NCBI GenBank assembly: GCA_963823505.1
Contig: CAWGLY010000005.1
Location: forward strand, 868,001-932,000
Length of the DNA stretch: 64,000 nucleotides
Origin: DATHZQ01 sp963823505
Lineage (GTDB): Bacteria > Actinomycetota > Acidimicrobiia > Spongiisociales > UBA5794
Reading direction: 5' to 3'
Part shown: piece by piece, positions 34,615 through 42,549 of the stretch
Numbering within the stretch: position 1 is the stretch's first letter
Layout of the letters: every line of letters begins with the position of its first letter
The notes under the pieces: model-generated
What the model was told of the DNA's origin: nothing
Databases searched by the model: none
The model's input: the letters and a program-made list of their open reading frames with translations, nothing else
Made by a program: the position numbers and the translations under genes

Positions 34615-35315
34615 CAGGTGAGCTCCTCTGCTGCGACTGGCATGGGAATGCGCCGATCCTCCACGATCGCACCGGAGCGCAGCCGGACGACGCGGTCGGC
34701 CATCTCCCCCACCGAAGCGTTGTGGGTCACCAGCAAGACGGTTTGGCGGTACTCCCGGTTGAGTCGGCGCAGGAGCCCCAGGATCATGCGACCCGTCTCG
34801 AAGTCGAGCTCACCCGTCGGTTCGTCGCACAACAAGATCGGCGGGCTCTTGACCAGCGCCCTGGCAATCGCAACCCGCTGCTGCTCGCCTCCCGACAGTT
34901 GGGAGGGGAAGTGGTCGCCACGATCAGCGAGGCCGACGTCTTGGAGCACGCGCTCCGTCCTGGCCTGTCCGTCTTTCGCCGTGAGCTCGGCCACGAGTTG
35001 GACGTTCTCGGCCGCCGTGAGGGTGGGGATGAGATTGAAGAATTGAAAGACAAATCCGACGAGGTTGCGTCGGAACGTCACCGTCTCGCCCGCGCCCAGG
35101 CCCTCCAGCTCGACGCCATCGACGTTGATCGAGCCCTTCGTCGGCTCGTCGATGGCGCCGACGAGGTTGAGCAGGGTCGTCTTGCCCGACCCACTCGGCC
35201 CGAGAATCACGGCGAATTCGCCTTGCGGCACATTCAGATCCACCTCGCGAAGGGCGTGCACCGCCGTGGCCCCTTCCCCGTACGTCTTCCAGACGTGTGT
35301 GAGCGAAATCGACAT
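34611..35315 (-). CDS. ABC transporter ATP-binding protein, LolD/MacB type
   Basis: 234-residue ATPase with Walker A GPSGSGKTTLLN, the Q-loop region FVFQFFNLIPTLTAAENV typical of the MacB/LolD subfamily, the signature LSGGEQQRVAIARAL and Walker B ILLCDEPTGELD. It partners the permease that follows. The ATG at 35315 starts one base after the TetR stop, with GAGGTGG as ribosome site, so the three genes form one regulated operon. Confidence 0.95.
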   Translation of the reverse strand: MSISLTHVWKTYGEGATAVHALREVDLNVPQGEFAVILGPSGSGKTTLLNLVGAIDEPTKGSINVDGVELEGLGAGETVTFRRNLVGFVFQFFNLIPTLTAAENVQLVAELTAKDGQARTERVLQDVGLADRGDHFPSQLSGGEQQRVAIARALVKSPPILLCDEPTGELDFETGRMILGLLRRLNREYRQTVLLVTHNASVGEMADRVVRLRSGAIVEDRRIPMPVAAEELTW

Positions 35316-35316
35316 C

Positions 35317-35946
35317 TCACCACCTCGCTCGGGTGCCATCGGCTCGCAGACCCGCAAAGGCCACTTCGACCAACCGGTGGATACGAGCTGCAAGCTCACC
35401 TGGTCCGATCGACTCGGCGGCGAGGTACATGAGCACAGGCGTGATGAATGCGCTGAACAGGAGCGTCGTGGCCTCGTCTTCCGAAACGCCGTCGGCCAGG
35501 AGCCCTCTGGTGCGGAATACCTCGAGCAATTCGGCCAGCTGCGTGACGAGCTGCATGTCGAGGTCGAACAGGGCGTGGCCGAGGTCGTTGTCGTTGCGTA
35601 CGCCTGCGGCCAGCGCCTCGCCGAGGAGCTCCGGATCGATCTCCAGCATGAATGCGATATACCCGTCGAACAGCCGCTGTACGGCCGCCACCGGATCATC
35701 ACCCGTTGCAGCAAGCACATCGGCGCCGGCATCGAGCATGCGGGCGGCTTCCGACTCGAAGATCCCCACCAGCAGCGCAGTCTTGGAACCGAAATAGTTG
35801 TAGAGCGTCGCTACGGACACTTCGGCACCTTCGGCGATGTCGTCCATGGTCGTGCCCTGCAGCCCTCCTTCACCGAAGAGCCAGGCGGCCGCAGCCAGTA
35901 TCTCTGATCGTGTCCTGTCCTTCTTCTTCTGTCGCAGCGATCCCAA
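35317..35946 (-). CDS. TetR-family transcriptional regulator
   Basis: 209-residue regulator. The HTH is in RSEILAAAAWLFGEGG...GTTMDDIAEGAEVSVATLYNYFGSK, typical of TetR, and the remainder is the helical ligand domain. The only practical start is TTG at 35946, with GAGGAG 11 bases upstream. It heads the operon with an ABC ATPase and an FtsX permease, so it probably represses that exporter and itself through the palindrome at 35976-35989. The ligand is unknown. Confidence 0.88.
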   Translation of the reverse strand: MGSLRQKKKDRTRSEILAAAAWLFGEGGLQGTTMDDIAEGAEVSVATLYNYFGSKTALLVGIFESEAARMLDAGADVLAATGDDPVAAVQRLFDGYIAFMLEIDPELLGEALAAGVRNDNDLGHALFDLDMQLVTQLAELLEVFRTRGLLADGVSEDEATTLLFSAFITPVLMYLAAESIGPGELAARIHRLVEVAFAGLRADGTRARW

Positions 35947-35975
35947 GCTTGGGCCATCTCCTCTTCGTAGACCAA

Positions 35976-35989
35976 TTCTAAGTTTAGAA
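35976..35989. promoter_or_regulatory. Palindromic operator candidate upstream of the TetR gene
   Basis: TTCTAA-GT-TTAGAA, a perfect inverted repeat 30 bases before the TTG start. It overlaps a TAGAAT that could be the minus-strand -10 box, as expected for an autoregulatory TetR site. Confidence 0.55.
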
Positions 35990-36269
35990 CCGTTCCAACT
36001 CGAGTGTAGAGTCAATGGACCCTGCGCACAGCCATGTGTACCGGGGAGCAGCGCCGTCGAGGAGCGGCGGGGACGGCTTTCGGTAGGCGATGAGCCGCCA
36101 TGTCGGGACGAAGCCCATGCCCCGGCAGAGCGGGCCGCACGACGTCCCCGGGATGGAAATACCCCGAGAACCCGGCGACGCGGATGGACTCGGCCGTGAA
36201 CGCCTGGAGCAGAACGGCATCGTGGGTGTGCCGGCAAAGGGTCGGACCTTCACGGCACCATGCGCCCTG
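35990..36269. other. 280 bases without a recognised gene
   Basis: Between the TetR operator and the peroxiredoxin-like gene. Minus-strand frames are open in part, and one continues in phase past the peroxiredoxin TAG for 85 codons, but no translation resembles a known family convincingly. It may hold the upstream promoter of the TetR operon and a decayed remnant. Confidence 0.4.
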
Positions 36270-36944
36270 CTAGAGGTCCGACCGCGCGTCCTTGACGTGT
36301 TGCACGGCTTCGATGTAGCGGTCCATCTGGGCGGCGTATGCGGCCGCGTTCTCCTTCGCCTCCGGATAGCGGCGCGCCATCGCGATTGCGGCGAACTTGG
36401 CGCCCCGGTAGTAGGCGGTGAGTGAGTCGAATGGCATGGCATTCGGCCCGGCAACAGGATTCAACAGCGACACCGGCTCGGCGTCGACCCCGGAACGACC
36501 CAGCGATCGAACGACCCCAAGGGCCTCATCCTCCTCGGGACGCTCGGCGAAGTCGAAGGACACGCGCCGCCACGCCTCTTCGCCTCCTGGCGCGATGACC
36601 ACAGTGGTGGGCAGCGCAATCTCCCTGGGATCTCGCGGGTCGGCAACCCCAAATGGGTCGATGGCCAGGCTGCGATCCGGGTCGGACAGCATCACGAACG
36701 GCAAATCGAGCTTCTCGACCATGGCGGCGTTCTGCGCCGGCGTGTCGACCACGACCGCGGCGACGATCGCCCCTGCCTCGAGAAACTCGTGATACCGCTT
36801 TGCCACGCTGACCAGCTGGCCGTTGCAATACGCTCACCAATCGCCCCTCAGGAACAGCAACACGACGGCGTGGTCGCGATGATCGCTCAGTGTCCAAGGA
36901 CTGCCAGCCTGGTCGAGAAGCGTGAAGTCCTGCGCCAACGTCAT
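36270..36944 (-). CDS. Peroxiredoxin-like (AhpC/TSA) protein with in-frame TGA, probable selenoprotein
   Basis: Read with TGA (36834-36836) as codon 37, this is a 224-residue AhpC/TSA-fold protein. It begins MTLAQDFTLLDQAGSPWTLS, then VVLLFLRGDW-[TGA]-AYCNGQLVS. Relatives have RGDWCPYCNxQL here, so the TGA sits on the peroxidatic Cys of a CxxC pair, giving U37-x-x-C40. The later frame is intact: DLPFVMLSDPDRSLAIDPFGV and LPTTVVIAPGGEEAWRRV are typical of the fold. Sequence on both sides of the TGA is coding, and a hairpin of SECIS form follows it. A conventional reading would break this into a 36-codon stub and an orphan tail. The alternative is a Cys-to-stop mutation or sequence error. TAGGTT lies eight bases before the ATG. 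Confidence 0.8.
36800..36828 (-). other. SECIS-like stem-loop after the in-frame TGA
   Basis: On the minus strand, GGCC-AGCT-GGTC (36810-36821) forms a four-pair stem with a four-base loop whose second base is G; outer TTGC (36825-36828) pairs with GCAA (36800-36803), with AC/GT pairs between. The apical loop starts 16 bases past the TGA. Bacterial SECIS elements have a small apical loop with a G in the first two bases at about this distance, so the form fits. The stem is imperfect and was not scored. Confidence 0.55.
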
Positions 36945-36952
36945 AGTGCGAC

Positions 36953-36970
36953 AACCTAGTGGTGTAGGTT
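36953..36970. promoter_or_regulatory. Divergent -10 boxes forming a palindrome
   Basis: AACCTA-GTGGTG-TAGGTT is a perfect inverted repeat. Plus-strand TAGGTT (36965-36970) lies six bases before the LOG-gene ATG; minus-strand TAGGTT (36953-36958) lies eight bases before the peroxiredoxin ATG. The two promoters face away with overlapping polymerase footprints, so they may compete. Confidence 0.6.
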
Positions 36971-36976
36971 GCCGGG

Positions 36977-38059
36977 ATGCGGCGCTATCAACTAGGAGAC
37001 GGGCTGGACGAACGGCTTGCAGAGCTCATCAGCGATGCCGTCAGCAAGGACGGCCATGCGACGCACGATCACGACGAGGACCTGATCGCTGAGATGTTGG
37101 TGAGCGGGCTCAAGCTGCTGCGGGACGACACCGAACGTGGCGACCTCAAGCTGGTGAACACCGCCCTCAAAGAGATGCGCTACTCGTTTCTCATCTTCTC
37201 CAAGTACCGCGAGGTCCCCAAGGTGACGATCTACGGGTCGGCAAGGACCAAACCGGACGACCCGAACTATCAGCTCGCCGCCGACTTTGCCAACCGGATG
37301 GCCGACGAGCACCAGTGGATGGTCGTGACGGGCGCAGGACCCGGGATCATGGAAGCCGGAAACAAGGGTGCAGGCACCGAGTACGGCTTCGGAGTGAACA
37401 TCCGGCTTCCCTTCGAGGCAGAGGCCAACGCGTACGTCCACGAAAGCCGGCTGATCAACTTCAAGTACTTCTTCACCCGCAAGCTCATGTTCGTCAAGGA
37501 GTCCGATGCGTTTGCCGTCTTCCCCGGCGGTTTCGGCACCCAGGACGAAACCTTCGAGCTTCTCACGCTGATCCAAACCGGGAAGTCGGATCTGCACCCG
37601 ATCGTGCTGATCGAGGCGGAGGGAACCGGCTACTGGGAGGCGTGGCTCGAGCTGGTCGCCAGCCTCGAGCGCCATGGCATGATCTCGCCGGACGATCGCA
37701 ACCTCTTCCACTTCACGACAGACGTCGACGATGCGTGCCGCGAGATCCGTCGCTTCTACGGCAACTATCACTCGCAGCGATACGTCGAGGGCAAGCTGGT
37801 CCTGCGGCTCAAGCACGAGCCGTCCGCCGCCCTCGTCGCCGAGCTCAACGATGACTTCGCCGACCTGCTTGCTTCAGGGTCGATCGAGAAGGTTGGGCCA
37901 TCCGCACGTGAGATCGCCGACGACGACCATCCCGAGCTGCCCCGCATCCGGCTCCACTTCAACCGCCGTGGCCACGGCCGGCTCCGCGCCATGGTCGACC
38001 GAATCAATGTCGAGGCGGACATCACAGCCGTGGTCGATATCGCCGTCGAAAAAACGTGA
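36977..38059 (+). CDS. LOG family protein (TIGR00730-like, lysine-decarboxylase fold)
   Basis: 360-residue Rossmann protein with the LOG signature AVFPGGFGTQDETFELLTLIQTGK and the earlier MVVTGAGPGIMEAGNKGAG. Family members with the PGGxGTxxE motif hydrolyse nucleoside monophosphates (cytokinin-type phosphoribohydrolases) rather than decarboxylate lysine. This one is longer than LOG (about 190), with extra N- and C-terminal regions of unclear role, as in other actinobacterial paralogues. TAGGTT-N6-ATG fixes the start. Confidence 0.9.
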   Translation: MRRYQLGDGLDERLAELISDAVSKDGHATHDHDEDLIAEMLVSGLKLLRDDTERGDLKLVNTALKEMRYSFLIFSKYREVPKVTIYGSARTKPDDPNYQLAADFANRMADEHQWMVVTGAGPGIMEAGNKGAGTEYGFGVNIRLPFEAEANAYVHESRLINFKYFFTRKLMFVKESDAFAVFPGGFGTQDETFELLTLIQTGKSDLHPIVLIEAEGTGYWEAWLELVASLERHGMISPDDRNLFHFTTDVDDACREIRRFYGNYHSQRYVEGKLVLRLKHEPSAALVAELNDDFADLLASGSIEKVGPSAREIADDDHPELPRIRLHFNRRGHGRLRAMVDRINVEADITAVVDIAVEKT

Positions 38060-38080
38060 TGTGCGCGCCTCGAAGCACGG

Positions 38081-38136
38081 TTGATCAGCAGTAGGCTCCG
38101 CTCGTGGTTTGGAGGTGCGGTCTGACCGCCGGTTGA
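38081..38136 (+). promoter_or_regulatory. Promoter and possible 10-codon leaderless mini-ORF upstream of the cotransporter gene
   Basis: TAGGCT (38092-38097) is followed at six bases by GTG (38104), which opens a frame of ten codons, VVWRCGLTAG, ending TGA at 38134-38136. The transporter GTG at 38148 has its own GAGGGAGA site. TTGATCAGCAGT (38081-38092) overlaps the box; the same 12-mer ends each unit of the 103-bp repeat at 11504-11699. Confidence 0.35.
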
Positions 38137-38147
38137 GGGAGAGCTGG

Positions 38148-40637
38148 GTGGATCGCAATTCAACGGGGGGCACACTCGGGACGTTTGCGGGTGTGTTCAT
38201 GCCTTCGATCCTCACCATCCTGGGGATCATCCTGTTTCTCCGCCTCGGGTTCGTGGTCGGCAACGCAGGGCTCCGCAACTCGCTGGTCATCATCGGCATC
38301 GCCACCGTGCTGTCAGCGCTGACCAGCATCTCGCTGGCGGCGATCGCCACCAACATCGAGGTGAGGGGCGGCGGCGACTACTACCTGATCTCGCGAACCC
38401 TCGGCATCGAGTTCGGCGGCGCCATCGGCATCGTCTTGTTCCTCGCCCAGTCGGTCTCCATTGCGTTCTATGCGATCGGATTTGGCGAAGCCGCCGCGAG
38501 CATTGCCGGGGTCGAGAGTGCAACGGGCGCGCAGCTGATCGCCGGTGCTGCAGTGCTGGTGCTGTTCGGTTTCGCCTGGTTGGGCGCAGACGCGGCGAGC
38601 AAACTGCAGAGCGTCATCATGGTGTTGCTGGTGCTGGCCCTCGCCTCGTTCTACGCCGGAGCGCTCGGGGCCTTCGACAGCGGCCTCCTGCAGCGCAGCT
38701 GGTCTGCACCCGAGAGCACGTTGGGCTTCTGGGCGATCTTTGCGATCTTCTTCCCCGCCGTCACAGGATTCACTCAGGGCGTCAGCATGTCCGGCGACCT
38801 GAAGGACCCGGGGAAGAGCTTGCCGTTCGGGACGTTCTCCGCCGTTGGGCTGTCCACGGTGGTCTATGTGACCGTCGCCATCTTGCTGGCAGCCTCTCTC
38901 CCGCTCATCGTCCTCGCCAACGATCCGTCTTCGTTGAAGAACGTGGCGGCCGTCGGCCCGCTCATCGACATCGGGGTGATCGCGGCAACCCTCTCGTCTG
39001 CAATGGCATCATTCCTTGGGGCGCCGCGGATCCTGCAATCCCTTGCCAGCGACCGCATCTTCCCGATGCTCCACTTCTTCGCCAAGGGGCACGGCCCGAC
39101 GTCGAACCCTCGCCGTGGCGTGCTGCTGGCGCTGACCATCGCGCTGGTGACCATCTCTTTGGGCAACCTCAACGTCGTCGCCCCCGTGGTATCGATGTTC
39201 TTCCTGATCTCTTATGGCTTGCTCAACTATGCGACCTACTACGAGGCGACGGCAGCCAGCCCGTCATTCCGACCACGGTTCAAGTACTTCAACCGGCGGT
39301 TGAGCCTGCTCGGAGCGCTTGGCGCCTTTGGCGCGATGGTGGCCATCAACCCGATGGCCGGGATCGTGTCGATCGTCGTCCTGTTGGGAATCCAGACCTA
39401 TCTCGCCCGCCGTCCCCGACCGGAACGTTGGGCAGACGCCAGCCACTCGCATTACTTCCAGAAGGCGAAGCAGAACATCCGTCTCATGAGTGGCGAGGCG
39501 ACGAGTGCACGGAACTGGCGTCCCCAAGTGCTCGCGTTCTCTGCCGATAGTGCCAGGCGCCGCCGCCTCACTCGCTTCGCCTCTTGGCTCGAGGGGGCGA
39601 GCGGGCTTTCTGCCGTGGTGCAGGTGACTCAAGGCTCCGGGGCCGTCAAGCGGCGGGAGCGGCAGCGAGAACAAGAAGCCATGGAGGCCGAAGCGCTCAC
39701 CGACGGCATCGACGTGCACAGCCTCGCAGTGCTGGCACCCGACGCCCTGGAGGCACTACCCATCATCGTGCAGTCGTTTGGGCTCGGACCGATCAAGGCG
39801 AACACCGTGCTGTTCGGTTGGCCCGAGACTGACGATCGCTCCCGCCTCGACGACTACTTCCGCGTGCTTCGAGATGTCATGCGCCTCGGCGTCAACGTCG
39901 TAGCCGTGTCCACAGACGCTCGGCGGTGGGGTGTCGTTGCGGATCAGCCGTCACGGGACCGGCGGATCGATGTGTGGTGGAAGGGCGACGACGCCAGCCG
40001 GCTCGCCCTCTTGGCGGCCTATCTGTTCACCAGGACTCCCGAATGGCGGAAGAGCAAGATCCGGCTGGTGACCGTCGTCGACGTCGACGCCGACGCCGAG
40101 GCGGCCAACGCTCAACTGGAGGCGATGCTCGAGGATGTCCGCATCCCGGCAACCGTCACCGTACTCATCGGTGACAACAGCAGCGTCGCCGCGGAGAACT
40201 GTGCAACAGCAAGCTTGGTGCTGGTGCCCATGAGGGTCCGTAGGAGCGAGGTGCTCGACCCGATGAACGCCGATCTGCACACGACGCTCCAACAGCTCCC
40301 GCTGGCGGCCGCGGTCGTCGCTGCCGCACCCGTCGATCTGGCCGCCGGGCCAGACAGCGGCGCCTTCTCTGCGCTCACCGAGGCCGAAGAACGCGCCGAT
40401 TCGGCGATTGCACGGCTCAAGCGTCTCGAGACTTCGCTGCGTCGTGCGGATAGCGAGGTCTCCGAGTACAGGGTGAAAGCCGAACTCGATCCTTCCGAAG
40501 AGGTCGACCAGGCCCTCGAAGCCGCAGAGATCCACCTGGCGAGTGTGCAACGACGCACCCTCAAGGCGCGGGCGGTTGCGGAGCTCGCCCAGCGGGAAGT
40601 GGCCGAGCTGGTCGAACGCGGCCCTCGATCGGTGTGA
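38148..40637 (+). CDS. Cation-chloride cotransporter-like (SLC12/APC) permease
   Basis: 829-residue membrane protein. The first helix region GTFAGVFMPSILTILGIILF and FLRLGFVVGNAGLRN match the SLC12 cation-chloride cotransporter signature within the APC superfamily; about 12 helices span residues 10-420. A large cytosolic C-terminal domain follows (SLC12-like VLAFSADSARR, LFGWPETDDRSR, STDARRWG), and a final coiled coil (AEERADSAIARLKRLETSLRRADSEV). It probably moves Na/K with Cl or an amino acid. The GTG at 38148 has GAGGGAGA; upstream starts up to 38109 are possible. Confidence 0.85.
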   Translation: MDRNSTGGTLGTFAGVFMPSILTILGIILFLRLGFVVGNAGLRNSLVIIGIATVLSALTSISLAAIATNIEVRGGGDYYLISRTLGIEFGGAIGIVLFLAQSVSIAFYAIGFGEAAASIAGVESATGAQLIAGAAVLVLFGFAWLGADAASKLQSVIMVLLVLALASFYAGALGAFDSGLLQRSWSAPESTLGFWAIFAIFFPAVTGFTQGVSMSGDLKDPGKSLPFGTFSAVGLSTVVYVTVAILLAASLPLIVLANDPSSLKNVAAVGPLIDIGVIAATLSSAMASFLGAPRILQSLASDRIFPMLHFFAKGHGPTSNPRRGVLLALTIALVTISLGNLNVVAPVVSMFFLISYGLLNYATYYEATAASPSFRPRFKYFNRRLSLLGALGAFGAMVAINPMAGIVSIVVLLGIQTYLARRPRPERWADASHSHYFQKAKQNIRLMSGEATSARNWRPQVLAFSADSARRRRLTRFASWLEGASGLSAVVQVTQGSGAVKRRERQREQEAMEAEALTDGIDVHSLAVLAPDALEALPIIVQSFGLGPIKANTVLFGWPETDDRSRLDDYFRVLRDVMRLGVNVVAVSTDARRWGVVADQPSRDRRIDVWWKGDDASRLALLAAYLFTRTPEWRKSKIRLVTVVDVDADAEAANAQLEAMLEDVRIPATVTVLIGDNSSVAAENCATASLVLVPMRVRRSEVLDPMNADLHTTLQQLPLAAAVVAAAPVDLAAGPDSGAFSALTEAEERADSAIARLKRLETSLRRADSEVSEYRVKAELDPSEEVDQALEAAEIHLASVQRRTLKARAVAELAQREVAELVERGPRSV

Positions 40638-40714
40638 CTCCCCCCGGCAGGCGCAATCTGGAGATGCGACGTGCGCTCGCGTCCGACAACGGCGCCAACC
40701 GTCTCCGAGGCTTG

Positions 40715-40720
40715 TAGAAT
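40715..40720 (+). promoter_or_regulatory. -10 box TAGAAT for the MDMPI-family gene
   Basis: TAGAAT nine bases before the ATG at 40730. This gives at most a two- or three-base leader and no ribosome site. Confidence 0.5.
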
Positions 40721-40729
40721 TGTGTCCCC

Positions 40730-41500
40730 ATGCGTGAAATCCTCTCAGACCTCGTTGCCGAGCAACAGGCACTCGATCAGTTCTTGCAGCGAATACACGA
40801 GCGAGATTGGAAGCTGCCCACGTCGGCGAAGGGTTGGTCGATCCATGACACCGTCAGCCATCTGGCCTATACCGAGACCTTTGCGGCAGATGCCATCGAG
40901 CACGGACAGGCGTTCATCGACTCCCAAGCAGTTGTCGACGTCGACGAATGGACCCAGCGCGGCGTGGACGAAGGCAGGGGCAAGCGCTACCAAGAGGTGA
41001 TCGAGTGGTGGCGCAACGGCCGTGCCTCGGTCGTGGATGCCCTCTCCCGCATGGAGCAGAAGGACCGGATCCCCTGGGTCATCAGCCCGATGAGCGCCAA
41101 GGCATTTGCGACCATGCGACTCATGGAGACGTGGGCGCACGGCCTGGACATCCAAGCCGCCATGGAGGGCCGGCTGCCGGTCAAGGAAGAGGAAGAGGGC
41201 GAGGAGGAAGAGGTCGACTCACCGCGGCTTCGCCACGTCGCTTGGCTGGCGCACCGCATGCTGCCGTATGCCTTCGCCGAAGCGGGCGAGGAGTACCCGG
41301 CAGAGGGCATCCGCGTGCAGCTGATGGGACCCAAGTACGCAAGCTGGATCTACGGCCCGCGGGACAGCGACTACGTCATCAAGGGTATCGCCGCCGAGTT
41401 CTGCAGGGTCGCAGTGCATCGCCTCGATCCTGCCGATACCGGACTCAAGGCCATCGGCGAGCCCGCAGAGATGGCGCTGCGCATCGTCCGCGCCTACTGA
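40730..41500 (+). CDS. DinB/MDMPI-type protein (maleylpyruvate isomerase family, actinobacterial)
   Basis: 256-residue member of the DinB-like metal-binding family. The first helix and its metal-site His fit (GWSIHDTVSHLAYTE), as does RLMETWAHGLDIQAAM, which holds the second His cluster. An acidic stretch KEEEEGEEEEVDS is inserted before the C-terminal sterol-carrier-like part (LMGPKYASWIYGP). Relatives are mycothiol-dependent isomerases or transferases; no mycothiol gene is in the window. Cotranscription with btpA is likely (12-base gap). Confidence 0.82.
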   Translation: MREILSDLVAEQQALDQFLQRIHERDWKLPTSAKGWSIHDTVSHLAYTETFAADAIEHGQAFIDSQAVVDVDEWTQRGVDEGRGKRYQEVIEWWRNGRASVVDALSRMEQKDRIPWVISPMSAKAFATMRLMETWAHGLDIQAAMEGRLPVKEEEEGEEEEVDSPRLRHVAWLAHRMLPYAFAEAGEEYPAEGIRVQLMGPKYASWIYGPRDSDYVIKGIAAEFCRVAVHRLDPADTGLKAIGEPAEMALRIVRAY

Positions 41501-41512
41501 CTCGGGCGGATC

Positions 41513-42301
41513 GTGAGTCAACTCCCCCGCCTCATCGGAATGGTCCATCTCGGCCCACTGCCTGGGTCACCCAGATTCGGCGGGGACTTGGATGCTGTCG
41601 TGGCAGCTGCCGTCGCCGATGCCCGCCAACTCGAAGAAGCCGACTTCGACGCCATCGGGATCGAGAACTTCGGCGATGCCCCGTTCTTTCGCGACGACGT
41701 ACCCAAAGTGACGATCGCTTCGATGACTCGAGCCATCGCTGAAGTGATGCGCAACATCCGGCTCCCCGTCGGCGTGAACGTGCTGCGCAACGACGCCAGG
41801 GGCGCACTCGCCGTCGCGGCGGCAACGGGCGCCGCCTTCATTCGGGTCAACGTCCTGACCGGAAGCATGTGGACCGACCAGGGCCTCATCGTTGGCGATG
41901 CCGCCGAGGTCGTCCGGCTGCGGAGTTCTCTTGCCCCAGAGACGCGCATCATGGCCGACGTGTTCGTCAAACATGCGATCCCACCCCCGGGCACCTCTCT
42001 CGAGCACGCTGCCGAGGAGCTGGCCGGTCGCGGGCTCGCCGATGCCATCATCGTCTCCGGGGCTGCGACCGGTCGCCCGCCGACGATCACGACCTTGCGC
42101 GATGCTCGCAACGCCGTGCCCACGACGCCGTTGTTCGTCGGTTCAGGCGCTTCAGCGGCGAATGTCGCCCAATTCCTGGCGATCGCCGACGGAGTCATCG
42201 TCGGGACCACACTGAAGATGCAGGGCGAAACGACAAATCCCATCGATCCTGCCAAGGCCAAGGCCTTCTCCGCAGCGGGACGGCGGGCGTTGGCACAATG
42301 A
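41513..42301 (+). CDS. BtpA/SgcQ family TIM-barrel protein
   Basis: 262-residue BtpA-family protein: RLIGMVHLGPLPGSPRFGG, IENFGDAPFF, GVNVLRNDARGAL, RVNVLTGSMWTDQGLI and ADVFVKHA are the conserved blocks, ending VIVGTTLKMQGE. In cyanobacteria BtpA stabilises photosystem I; in other bacteria it is a presumed phosphosugar or nucleoside enzyme, so the cyanobacterial name should not be read as function. GTG start at 41513, 12 bases after the previous stop. Confidence 0.9.
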   Translation: MSQLPRLIGMVHLGPLPGSPRFGGDLDAVVAAAVADARQLEEADFDAIGIENFGDAPFFRDDVPKVTIASMTRAIAEVMRNIRLPVGVNVLRNDARGALAVAAATGAAFIRVNVLTGSMWTDQGLIVGDAAEVVRLRSSLAPETRIMADVFVKHAIPPPGTSLEHAAEELAGRGLADAIIVSGAATGRPPTITTLRDARNAVPTTPLFVGSGASAANVAQFLAIADGVIVGTTLKMQGETTNPIDPAKAKAFSAAGRRALAQ

Positions 42302-42549
42302 GGGCGTACCGCTTCGCAACGTCACGCATCTCCTGCGGCCGGCGACCGGCTCGGACGTCACGACGGAGATCACCCGCCACGCCGCAGCAAACGGCACCCA
42401 GGCCGCAACGCTGACGTTCCTTGGCGCCGTCGCCAAGGCTGCGGGAACTCGCCGGCGATCCGCCTGAGCGTCTCTTCCACGACTGCACAGGTCTCACGTT
42501 GAGCGGCGACCTCGGGTGGCGGGATGTGGTCCCCGCCGCGACCCGCACA
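42302..42549 (+). other. 248 bases with a possible frameshifted remnant
   Basis: No intact gene. One plus frame reads RNVTHLLRPATGSDVTTEI then ATLTFLGAVAKAAG before stopping, loosely like the PPC/DUF296 pattern, and a second frame continues ELAGDPPERLFHDCTGLT. This could be a broken gene after btpA, but the similarity is weak. Confidence 0.25.

Noticed and set aside
36015..36269. An 85-codon frame continuing in phase after the peroxiredoxin TAG
   Set aside because: Translation (for example AVLLQAFTAESIRVAGFSG) matches no family I know, and the peroxiredoxin fold is complete before the TAG. Probably chance in GC-rich DNA.
42302..42549. A PPC/DUF296 gene after btpA
   Set aside because: Only a short resemblance in two different frames; no intact frame or motif, so not called as a gene.
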